Assembly (NCBI GenBank): GCA_044349205.1
Contig: JBIKRJ010000042.1
Location: 1 to 14,167, forward strand
DNA from: UBA9547 sp044349205
Lineage (GTDB): Bacteria; Bacteroidota; Bacteroidia; Cytophagales; UBA9547
Reading direction: 5' to 3'
DNA length: 14,167 nt
The notes under the pieces were generated by a model. It saw nothing but the letters and a program-made list of their open reading frames with translations, searched no databases and was not told the DNA's origin. The position numbers and the translations under genes were made by a program. Positions 8,218 to 14,167 of the stretch are shown here, in pieces (the stretch's first letter is position 1; every line of letters begins with the position of its first letter).

Positions 8218-8291
8218 CTCCCCCTCTTGGGCTTGAACCAAGGACCCCATGATTAACAGTCATGTGCTCTAACCAACTGAGCTAAGGAGGA
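8218..8291 (-). tRNA. tRNA-Asn (anticodon GTT)
   Basis: On the minus strand a complete cloverleaf folds. The acceptor stem TCCTCCT pairs with AGGGGGA with one T-G wobble. The D-arm is GCTC...GAGC around AGTTGGTTA. The anticodon stem CATGA/TCATG encloses CTGTTAA with anticodon GTT, and the T-arm CTTGG/CCAAG encloses TTCAAGC. The discriminator base is G73, as expected for bacterial tRNA-Asn. The 3' CCA is not encoded (the sequence continues CAAG), so it must be added enzymatically. A consensus promoter lies upstream and a terminator immediately downstream, so it is transcribed alone. Confidence 0.96.
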
Positions 8292-8308
8292 ATCCCGTTT
8301 TGGGACTG

Positions 8309-8339
8309 CAAATGTAGAAGTTGGCTTTTAATAATGCAA
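8309..8339 (-). promoter_or_regulatory. Predicted Bacteroidota promoter for tRNA-Asn
   Basis: On the minus strand TTG (8339-8337) and TACATTTG (8316-8309) are 20 bases apart, an exact fit to TTG-N19-21-TAnnTTTG. The -7 box ends 17 bases before the mature tRNA 5' end, leaving a short leader for RNase P. Of the promoter-like sites in the window this has the best combination of match, spacing and gene position. Confidence 0.7.
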
Positions 8340-8505
8340 CCACAATTTCTATTACGACATATTTTTTAATTATTTTTTGCTGTCAATTTGTCGGTAATTT
8401 TAAAATTTGGACTTAAAATACTGCCTTATTGTCACCTTTTTGGGTTTGGCACTTTTTTTCTATTGTCGAGCTGAAATCAATCATCAACCTAAAACAAACA
8501 ATACT

Positions 8506-8919
8506 ATGGCACTTATCAGATACAACTCCGCAATGCCCAGACTGGCTTCCCATCTTTTTGCCGATTTTCTTTCCGATTTCCCAATCAAAACGGATGTAAA
8601 TCCTAAAGTGGACATTATGGAAAGCGCGCAACATTTCGAGGTGAATATCTCGCTGGCGGGATTCAAAAAAGAAGACATCTCGGTAGAACTCGAAGAAAAC
8701 CGCCTCACTATTTCGGGCGAAAGAAAGTTGGAAAAGAAAGAAGAGGACAAAAAATACCACTTGCTAGAAAGTGAGTATGGTACGTTCAGCCGCACTTTCA
8801 CTTTACCCAAAAATGTAAAGTCGGAAGCTATTGATGCACACTTCAAAGACGGCATTTTGCATCTTTCGATCCCAAAGGCCGAAAAAGAAGTAAAAAAACT
8901 AAATATATCGGTGAACTAA
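8506..8919 (+). CDS. Small heat-shock protein, Hsp20/alpha-crystallin family
   Basis: A 137-residue ATP-independent chaperone that holds unfolding proteins in the cytoplasm. The alpha-crystallin domain spans about 34-125: VDIMESAQHFEVNISLAGF at its start, then KEDISVELEENRLTISGER, then YGTFSRTFTLP, and the signature GILHLSIPK (116-124). The C-terminal tail carries an I-x-V anchor (ISV, 134-136) used in oligomer assembly. The ATG at 8506 (MALIRYNSAMPRL) gives a normal family length. The same frame stays open upstream to a TTG at 8407, but that extension is an odd hydrophobic peptide over AT-rich DNA and is rejected. The gene is followed 13 bases later by a terminator hairpin and then by an HtrA-type protease, so two protein-quality genes sit side by side. 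No clear promoter of the housekeeping type was found, which could mean a stress-specific one. Confidence 0.94.
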   Translation: MALIRYNSAMPRLASHLFADFLSDFPIKTDVNPKVDIMESAQHFEVNISLAGFKKEDISVELEENRLTISGERKLEKKEEDKKYHLLESEYGTFSRTFTLPKNVKSEAIDAHFKDGILHLSIPKAEKEVKKLNISVN

Positions 8920-8932
8920 GCCAAACAAAACG

Positions 8933-8961
8933 GTCGGCAGAAACTTTCTGCCGACTTTTTT
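8933..8961 (+). terminator. Intrinsic terminator after hsp20
   Basis: GTCGGCAGAAA (8933-8943) and TTTCTGCCGAC (8945-8955) form a perfect hairpin around a single central base, realistically a stem of about 8-9 GC-rich pairs with a short A/T loop. Six T residues follow (8956-8961). It lies between hsp20 and the HtrA-type gene, only 36 bases before the latter's ATG. Confidence 0.85.
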
Positions 8962-8997
8962 AATTTATTAATTATCAATTCTAAAACTTGCAATTGT

Positions 8998-10473
8998 ATG
9001 TCGAAAAGGAATTATTTCTTCAGCATGTTGTTTGCCTCTCTTTTTGGGGGCACTTTGGCATTGGGGGGCTACAAGCTATTTTTCCCAAGCCAGTTTTATA
9101 CTACCTACACTTCGGACTCGCCCTATCGTTTTTCGAACTACGAATACGACACCACCAAGGTAACGGTGCCCGCAGGCCTCAACTTTATTTCGGCTGCCGA
9201 TCTTGTAAGGCCGGCTGTATTGCACGTCAGAACTTATTACGAAACACAAGCCAATGGCAGAGACCCTCAGATGGATCCTTTTTTTCGGGATTTCTTTGGC
9301 GACCAATTCCAAACTCCCCGAGGCCCCAAAGAAGCAGCTGGTTCAGGGGTAATTCTTACCCAAGACGGATATATTGTCACCAACAATCACGTAATAGAAA
9401 ATGCCGACAAACTGGAAGTAGTGCTGGATGACAAGCGCAAGTTTGTAGCCAAATTAGTGGGGGCAGACCCTAGTACCGATTTGGCTTTGTTGAAAATCGA
9501 CGAGAACAACCTCCCTTTTGTTCGTTTTGGTTTGTCGGACAACTTGCGCGTAGGCGAATGGGTATTGGCAGTGGGCAATCCCTTCAACCTTACCTCAACG
9601 GTCACCGCTGGTATTGTGAGTGCGAAAGCCCGTAATATCAACATTCTGAACCGTGAGAAAAACCAATATGCTATCGAGTCTTTCATCCAAACAGACGCTG
9701 CAGTAAATCCAGGCAATAGTGGTGGGGCATTGGTCAATTTAAAAGGCGAATTGGTAGGAATAAATACTGCCATCGCTTCCAATACAGGTTCTTATGCCGG
9801 TTATTCATTTGCCGTGCCAGCTGCTTTGGTCAAAAAAGTAGTGGACGATTTGATGCTTCATGGCGAAGTGCAAAGAGGCTTGTTGGGAATTTCAATCAGA
9901 GACATCACGGCGGAATTGGCCGAGGAAAAAGGTATAAAAGTTTTTAAGGGCGTGTATGTGGCAGGTGTGAACGAAAACAGTGCGGCCAAAGAAGTGGGGC
10001 TGAAAGAAGGAGACATCGTTTTGAAAATAGCCGGTGTGAATGTGAATACCAGTTCCGAATTGCAAGAGCAAGTTGCCCGTTACCGTCCTGGCGATAAGAT
10101 TGAAGTTACCTACTTGCGAGATGGTAAGGAATACACAGCCAGCGCGGTACTCAAAAACAAAATGGGCAACACTGAAATCGTGAAAATTTCGGAGCAGGAA
10201 ATATACCAGTCTTTGGGGGCCACTTTTGAAGCACTTTCGAAAGAAGACAAAGCCAAAATCAAGTTGTCGGAAGGAGTAAAAGTGAAAAAACTAAGCAAAG
10301 GCAAGCTGCTGAATGCTGGTATTAGAGAAGGTTTTATCATCACCCATGTTGACAAAACGCCCGTAAACAAACCAAGTGAGCTTGCCGAACTTTTGAAATC
10401 AAAAAAGGGAGGCACCCTCATAGAAGGAGTATATCCAAATGGCGACAAAGAATACTATGGCATAGGGCTCTAA
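8998..10473 (+). CDS. HtrA/Deg-type periplasmic serine protease with two PDZ domains
   Basis: A 491-residue trypsin-like protease/chaperone that degrades or refolds damaged envelope proteins. The N-terminus (KRNYFFSMLFASLFGGTLALGG) is a signal peptide or uncleaved anchor, with no obvious cleavage motif. The catalytic domain, about 65-285, shows the full triad: His131 in TNNHVI, Asp161 in STDLALLKI and Ser241 in NPGNSGGAL. PDZ1 covers about 290-385 (RGLLGISIRDI, then AAKEVGLKEGDIVLKIAGVNV). A second PDZ-like domain covers about 395-491 (LGATFEAL, then NAGIREGFIITHVDKTPV). This is the DegP/DegQ architecture and the length is normal. A stretch of acidic and aromatic residues at 88-103 (RDPQMDPFFRDFFGDQ) matches the LA-loop region of Deg proteases. 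The ATG at 8998 places the hydrophobic segment at the N-terminus. The gene lies between two hairpins. Confidence 0.95.
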   Translation: MSKRNYFFSMLFASLFGGTLALGGYKLFFPSQFYTTYTSDSPYRFSNYEYDTTKVTVPAGLNFISAADLVRPAVLHVRTYYETQANGRDPQMDPFFRDFFGDQFQTPRGPKEAAGSGVILTQDGYIVTNNHVIENADKLEVVLDDKRKFVAKLVGADPSTDLALLKIDENNLPFVRFGLSDNLRVGEWVLAVGNPFNLTSTVTAGIVSAKARNINILNREKNQYAIESFIQTDAAVNPGNSGGALVNLKGELVGINTAIASNTGSYAGYSFAVPAALVKKVVDDLMLHGEVQRGLLGISIRDITAELAEEKGIKVFKGVYVAGVNENSAAKEVGLKEGDIVLKIAGVNVNTSSELQEQVARYRPGDKIEVTYLRDGKEYTASAVLKNKMGNTEIVKISEQEIYQSLGATFEALSKEDKAKIKLSEGVKVKKLSKGKLLNAGIREGFIITHVDKTPVNKPSELAELLKSKKGGTLIEGVYPNGDKEYYGIGL

Positions 10474-10494
10474 TAGCCAATTCTAGTCCCAAAC

Positions 10495-10536
10495 AGAGGA
10501 GGTGTTTTCCGAGGGAAGCACCTCCTCTCTGGTTTT
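10495..10536 (+). terminator. Probable terminator after the HtrA-type gene
   Basis: AGAGGAGGTG (10495-10504) pairs perfectly with CACCTCCTCT (10519-10528). The intervening bases TTTTCC and GGGAAG extend the stem with two G-U pairs to about 15 base pairs closed by a tetraloop. The downstream T-run is short and interrupted (TTTT at 10533-10536), so it may be a weaker terminator or mainly a 3'-end stabiliser. Confidence 0.7.
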
Positions 10537-10584
10537 ATTCATGGATTGTGCAAAACAGGTGCATAACCCTTATTTCCAATTGCA

Positions 10585-10592
10585 TAAATTTG
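10585..10592 (+). promoter_or_regulatory. Possible -7 promoter element for dnaG
   Basis: TAAATTTG matches the Bacteroidota -7 consensus TAnnTTTG exactly and lies 28 bases before the dnaG ATG, in a gap isolated from the upstream gene by a hairpin. No TTG is found at the expected distance upstream, so this is a half-match only. Confidence 0.4.
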
Positions 10593-10620
10593 ACTCAAAT
10601 TACTACTGAGAGACAATATT

Positions 10621-12546
10621 ATGTCGATATCAAGAGAAACGGTAGAGCGAATCAAATCTCACATTGAAATTGTGGAGGTGGTATCGGATTACCTTACCTT
10701 GAAAAAGCGTGGTGCCAATTTGATGGCCTGCTGCCCTTTTCACAACGAAAAAACCCCTTCTTTTAATGTAAACCCTCGTTTGGGCATTTACAAATGCTTT
10801 GGTTGTGGCAAAAGTGGCGATGCCATCAGTTTTGTGATGGAGTACGACAAGCTGACCTATCCCGAGGCCATGCGCCAGTTGGCTAGCAAGTACAATATTG
10901 AAATAGAAGAGGAAAAAGGGAGTGCTCAACAAGCCGAAAATCGCACTGAGCGCGAGAGTCTGCTGATAGTAATCAACTATGCAAAAAATTATTTTCAAGA
11001 GATACTGACAGAAGACCAAGAAGGCAAAAGTTTGGGATTGAGTTATTTTAAGGAACGTGGTTTTAGCGACAAAACAATCAAAGCCTTTGAATTGGGCTAT
11101 AGTTTGGATAGCTACGAGGCATTTTTCAATGAAGCCAAGCGCAACCAATATTCAGTAGAACTGCTAGAAAAGGCAGGCTTGATAAAACCGCGCGAAGGAA
11201 AGGAAGGCTATTACGATCGTTTTCGGGGGCGTGTCATGTTTCCAATACACAATCCGCAAGGCAAGGTCATTGCTTTCGGTGGTCGCATTTTAAAAACACA
11301 CACCGAAACAGCCAAATACCTAAACTCTCCCGAAACGGAAGTGTATCACAAAAGCCATGTGCTCTATGGGTTGTATCAGGCCAAAAATGCGATAAGGCAA
11401 GAAGAGAATTGTTTTTTGGTGGAAGGCTACACCGACGTGATTTCCATGTACCAGGCCGGTATTGAAAACGTGGTCGCAAGTTCGGGTACTTCTTTAACTG
11501 TGGAACAAAGCAGGCTGATACGCCGCTACACCGAAAACGTGACGGTTTTGTACGATGGCGATTCTGCGGGTATCAAAGCCTCGCTTAGGGGGGTTGAAAT
11601 ATTGTTGGAAGAAGGTTTGAATGTGCGGGTGGCCTTGTTTCCCGACAAGGAAGACCCCGACAGTTTTGTAAGAAAAGTTGGGGCGCTTGCTTTTCAGGAG
11701 TTTATCAAATCCAATACCAAAGATTTTGTCACCTTCAAGGCCGAATTGTACTTGGAAGAAATCAAGAAAGACCCATTGCGCAAGGCAGAAGTGGCCAAAG
11801 AAATGGTTGAGAGCATCGCCAAAATGCCCGATGTCTTGAAAAGGTCGGTGATGATACAAGAAACGGCAGCTCTGATAGGGTTGGCCGAAAATGTATTGAT
11901 GGACGAACTGAACCGCATTTTGCTAAAAAAGAAAAAGCAACAAAACAGTCCGGAAGCAGCAGTTTTAGAAGTAGCCATAGAGTCCCAAACAACAGATGCC
12001 CCTCTTCTTCAGCCTAAAGAAGCCGACACTTTTACTATCGACAAGGCCGAACTGGAGGTAGTGCGTTTGCTGATACTGCATACGGGTACTATGTTAGACG
12101 AAAACACAAAAATTGAATCCTATCTTTTAACTGAGCTGGAGGAACTCACCTTCAAGACACTACTTTATGGCAAAGTGATTGAAGAAGCAAAAAACAATCT
12201 ATCGAGCAGTTATTTTGGTCGCGATTTTTTTCTTAACCACGAAGACGGGGATATTCGTCAGTTGGCTTGCGATTTGTTGTCGGGCACAACGGAAACTAGC
12301 CCCAACTGGGAGAAAAAATATTCCATTTTTATACCCAAAAAAGACGAAGAATTGTCGATTGTGGCTTTTCATGCCGTGTTGCGTTTGAAACAAAAACGCT
12401 TGCTGGAAATGATTGGCGAGGCGAAAAAAGGTTTGTTGTCTGACAATCATGAAGAGCAAATGAAATCGCTTAAACTATTGATGGCACTAAAAGAGGAAGA
12501 GCAGAAAATCGACAATGAATTGGGCACAGTCGTGAAAAAAGCCTAA
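10621..12546 (+). CDS. dnaG: DNA primase
   Basis: A 641-residue primase that synthesises RNA primers at the replication fork in partnership with DnaB helicase. The N-terminal CHC2 zinc-binding domain has Cys38, His41, Cys59 and Cys62 in CPFHNEKTPSF and YKCFGCGKSGD. The RNA-polymerase core contains YYDRFRGRVMFPI (197-209) and IAFGGRIL. The TOPRIM domain follows, with Glu268 in VEGYTDVISM and Asp312/Asp314 in LYDGDSAG, then the DPDSF motif (345-349), all of which bind catalytic metals. The C-terminal 200 residues, the expected helicase-interaction region, are divergent and rich in charged helices, as is usual between phyla. It is somewhat longer than the E. coli enzyme. The classic rpsU-dnaG-rpoD arrangement is absent: here dnaG stands alone after an HtrA-type gene and converges on a phosphatase gene 4 bases away. 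Confidence 0.97.
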   Translation: MSISRETVERIKSHIEIVEVVSDYLTLKKRGANLMACCPFHNEKTPSFNVNPRLGIYKCFGCGKSGDAISFVMEYDKLTYPEAMRQLASKYNIEIEEEKGSAQQAENRTERESLLIVINYAKNYFQEILTEDQEGKSLGLSYFKERGFSDKTIKAFELGYSLDSYEAFFNEAKRNQYSVELLEKAGLIKPREGKEGYYDRFRGRVMFPIHNPQGKVIAFGGRILKTHTETAKYLNSPETEVYHKSHVLYGLYQAKNAIRQEENCFLVEGYTDVISMYQAGIENVVASSGTSLTVEQSRLIRRYTENVTVLYDGDSAGIKASLRGVEILLEEGLNVRVALFPDKEDPDSFVRKVGALAFQEFIKSNTKDFVTFKAELYLEEIKKDPLRKAEVAKEMVESIAKMPDVLKRSVMIQETAALIGLAENVLMDELNRILLKKKKQQNSPEAAVLEVAIESQTTDAPLLQPKEADTFTIDKAELEVVRLLILHTGTMLDENTKIESYLLTELEELTFKTLLYGKVIEEAKNNLSSSYFGRDFFLNHEDGDIRQLACDLLSGTTETSPNWEKKYSIFIPKKDEELSIVAFHAVLRLKQKRLLEMIGEAKKGLLSDNHEEQMKSLKLLMALKEEEQKIDNELGTVVKKA

Positions 12547-12550
12547 GTAC

Positions 12551-13033
12551 TTACTTTTTCGAAGTCAGTTCATCGAGCAAATGGCTGCAGCTTTTAAGTA
12601 GCATTTCGTACATATTTTTGAAATCGTCCAAATTGCCGTAATAGGGGTCTGGTACTTCCTTTCCTTCGCCATCGGGTTCAAAGCTACGCAGCAGTCTTAT
12701 TTTGGGTAAATGTTCTTCTTGTACCTTCAATTGTTGTATAATGTCTTGTAGGTTAGAGTCATCCATTGCCAAAATCAAATCGAATTCAGCCAAATCATTG
12801 TGGCCTATTTTTCTACCACGGTGGTTTATGGCCACCTCGTTCATTTCGCATACCATTCGAGTACGAAAATCGGGTAGTTCGCCAATGTGGTAACCCGCTG
12901 TGCCTGCAGATGTACATTTAAATACTTGTTGCAAAGACCTATCTTCGGCCAGTTTGTTGAAAATAGCTTCGGCCATGGGCGAACGGCAAATGTTGCCTAA
13001 ACAAACAAACAGAATCTTTTTTTCTTGGTACAT
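12551..13033 (-). CDS. Low-molecular-weight protein tyrosine phosphatase
   Basis: A 160-residue cytoplasmic phosphatase using a cysteine nucleophile. The P-loop CLGNICRSPMAE (11-22) supplies Cys11 and Arg17, and the general acid is Asp129 in DPYYG (129-133). STAG-like TSAGTAGYHIGELPD (41-55) is the expected second conserved block. Length is typical. The fifth P-loop residue is Ile, as in tyrosine-specific members such as Wzb, rather than the Thr linked to phospho-arginine activity in YwlE, so a phospho-tyrosine substrate is more likely (family knowledge plus inference). In many bacteria such enzymes act on tyrosine kinases of polysaccharide export, but no kinase is visible here. The gene converges on dnaG with a 4-base gap and is divergent from the SulP transporter. 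Confidence 0.94.
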   Translation of the reverse strand: MYQEKKILFVCLGNICRSPMAEAIFNKLAEDRSLQQVFKCTSAGTAGYHIGELPDFRTRMVCEMNEVAINHRGRKIGHNDLAEFDLILAMDDSNLQDIIQQLKVQEEHLPKIRLLRSFEPDGEGKEVPDPYYGNLDDFKNMYEMLLKSCSHLLDELTSKK

Positions 13034-13050
13034 AGTGCTTAAACGATCTA

Positions 13051-13058
13051 CAAAATTA
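13051..13058 (-). promoter_or_regulatory. Possible -7 promoter element for the phosphatase gene
   Basis: Read on the minus strand, TAATTTTG matches TAnnTTTG exactly and ends 17 bases before the phosphatase ATG. No TTG occurs at the expected upstream distance, so only half of the promoter is supported. Confidence 0.35.
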
Positions 13059-13108
13059 AAGAATAGTAAGCTATGGCGAGTTGTCGAGGGTGTTTAACAG
13101 CATTTTAA

Positions 13109-13138
13109 TTGATTAGTTTTTCTTAAACCATAATATTG
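13109..13138 (+). promoter_or_regulatory. Predicted promoter for the SulP transporter
   Basis: TTG at 13109-13111 and TAATATTG at 13131-13138 are separated by 19 bases. The -7 element matches seven of eight positions of TAnnTTTG. It ends 23 bases before the SulP start codon at 13162, in the gap between divergent genes. Confidence 0.5.
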
Positions 13139-13161
13139 CAAGAATTTTCAACCTCTTATCC

Positions 13162-14167
13162 ATGAGCAATCATTCAAACAAGAACCTTCCGGCCGACTAT
13201 TTTGCAGGTTTAAGAGAAAACTGGCGATCGGATTCACTTTCTGGTTTCCTGGTTTTCCTTATTGCCATGCCCTTGAGTTTGGGTATTGCCAAAGCAAGCG
13301 AATTTCCACCTGTTATGGGTTTATTGACTGCCATTATTGGGGGAGTGGTGGTCAGTATTTTGGCAGGTTCAAAACTGACTATCAAAGGGCCAGCGGCGGG
13401 ACTAATTGTGATAGTGGCGGGAGCCGTAAATGAATTTGGCGCTGGAAACGCCGACCCCATGCATGGCTGGCATTTGGCCTTAGGAACCATTGTAGTGGCG
13501 GGTATGGTGCAGGTTGCGTTTGGCCTTTTTAAACTAGGTTCGCTAAGTGAATTTTTCCCTAATTCGGTCATCCATGGCATGTTGGCTGCTATCGGCCTGA
13601 TTATTTTTTCAAAACAAATTCATACGTTACTAGGCATAGACCCTGCCACACTGAAAGGCAAAGAACCCTTGGAATTGTATGAAATGATTCCAGATAGTAT
13701 CATGCACGCCAATCCCAAAATTGCCCTCATTGGTGTATTGGGACTGGTTATCGTATTTGGGCTGCCCAACATCAACAACCGTTTCATCAAACGCATACCA
13801 TCGCCCGTTATCGTGCTATTGTTGGCCATTCCATTGGCAATGTTTATGGATTTCAAAGTGACTCAACCTGCTTATGCCATGGTGAAAGTGGGCAAATTTA
13901 TAGACGATGTAAAAATCAATGTCGATTTCTCGGGTTGGCAACAAACTGGCATATTCATCAAGTATGTGATTCTTTTTGCGCTTATAGGCAGTATAGAATC
14001 TTTGCTTACGGTAAAAGCAGTAGATGGTTTAGATCCATACAAAAGAAAATCTGACACCAACAGAGACCTGATTGCGGTGGGTTTGGGCAATACCCTTTCG
14101 GGAATTTTGGGTGGTTTGCCAATGATATCAGAAGTGGCCCGCAGTTCGGCCAACGTAAACAACGGAG
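13162..14167 (+). CDS. SulP-family inorganic anion transporter (5' part, runs off the window)
   Basis: An open frame from the ATG at 13162 to the window end encodes 335 residues without a stop. It begins MSNHSNKNLPADYFAGLREN and enters a polytopic membrane domain. SulP hallmarks are present in order: SLSGFLVFLIAMPLSLGIA (26-43), the GPAAG turn of TM3 (76-80), FFPNSVIHGMLAAIGLIIF (131-149), and GSIESLLTVKAVDGLDPYKR (276-295), followed by TNRDLIAVGLGN and GGLPMISEVARSSANVN. SulP proteins carry sulfate, bicarbonate or other anions as symporters or exchangers. The Bacteroidota members are often annotated as sulfate permeases, but bicarbonate transport (BicA-like) is an equal possibility here. The C-terminal part, including any STAS domain, lies outside the window. 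The gene is divergent from the phosphatase with a 128-base gap. Confidence 0.93.
   Translation, partial: MSNHSNKNLPADYFAGLRENWRSDSLSGFLVFLIAMPLSLGIAKASEFPPVMGLLTAIIGGVVVSILAGSKLTIKGPAAGLIVIVAGAVNEFGAGNADPMHGWHLALGTIVVAGMVQVAFGLFKLGSLSEFFPNSVIHGMLAAIGLIIFSKQIHTLLGIDPATLKGKEPLELYEMIPDSIMHANPKIALIGVLGLVIVFGLPNINNRFIKRIPSPVIVLLLAIPLAMFMDFKVTQPAYAMVKVGKFIDDVKINVDFSGWQQTGIFIKYVILFALIGSIESLLTVKAVDGLDPYKRKSDTNRDLIAVGLGNTLSGILGGLPMISEVARSSANVNNG

Noticed and set aside
8380..8410. Promoter for hsp20 with TAAAATTTG as -7 element
   Set aside because: It has one base too many between TA and TTTG and lies almost 100 bases before the start; too weak to annotate.
8407..8505. N-terminal extension of the Hsp20 frame to a TTG at 8407
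   Set aside because: It would add 33 residues with a hydrophobic stretch unlike any small heat-shock protein, over AT-rich intergenic DNA. The ATG at 8506 gives the normal family start and length.
10630..11148. 172-residue open frame antisense to dnaG
   Set aside because: It lies wholly opposite the conserved zinc-finger and core coding region of dnaG, and its composition is what reverse-reading that region would give.
1..14167. CRISPR array, insertion sequence, phage, toxin-antitoxin or defence genes
   Set aside because: No spaced direct repeats, transposase, integrase or defence-type motifs were found on either strand; all sizeable gaps are accounted for by promoters, terminators or the tRNA.

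Overview
The window looks like an ordinary stretch of chromosome from a member of the Bacteroidota, most likely a Cytophagales-like lineage; that assignment is inference. Three things support it. The TonB homolog has the N-terminal motif (NRNxxYGAYxLR) typical of Bacteroidota energy transducers. Several upstream regions match the Bacteroidota promoter pattern TTG-N19-23-TAnnTTTG. Starts lack Shine-Dalgarno sequences. Base composition is moderate and even, and I see no mobile elements, CRISPR array or phage genes.

Layout. A 3' gene fragment (1-210, +) is followed by a LolC/LolE/FtsX-type permease (255-1469, +). This converges, with a 3-base gap, on a large unrecognised membrane-plus-TPR protein (1473-4403, -). 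Upstream of that on the same strand is a 69-residue membrane protein (4475-4684, -) with its own promoter. Divergent from this pair run an LD-carboxypeptidase (4800-5705, +) and a TonB-family protein (about 5727-6536, +), then an amino acid permease (6624-8081, +) with its own promoter. A bidirectional terminator separates the permease from a tRNA-Asn(GTT) on the minus strand.

The second half holds an Hsp20 small heat-shock protein (8506-8919, +), a terminator hairpin, an HtrA/Deg-type protease (8998-10473, +), a second hairpin and DNA primase DnaG (10621-12546, +). DnaG converges with a 4-base gap on a low-molecular-weight protein tyrosine phosphatase (12551-13033, -). Divergent from that is a SulP-family anion transporter (13162 onward, +) that runs off the right edge.

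Functionally these are housekeeping and envelope genes: lipoprotein or envelope export (permease), peptidoglycan recycling (LD-carboxypeptidase), outer-membrane energisation (TonB), solute uptake (two transporters), protein quality control (Hsp20 and HtrA) and replication (DnaG). I do not see a convincing undescribed system. The least explained items are the 976-residue membrane/TPR protein with its small upstream partner, and the TonB gene, which has no in-frame ATG and shares a reading frame with the gene before it.
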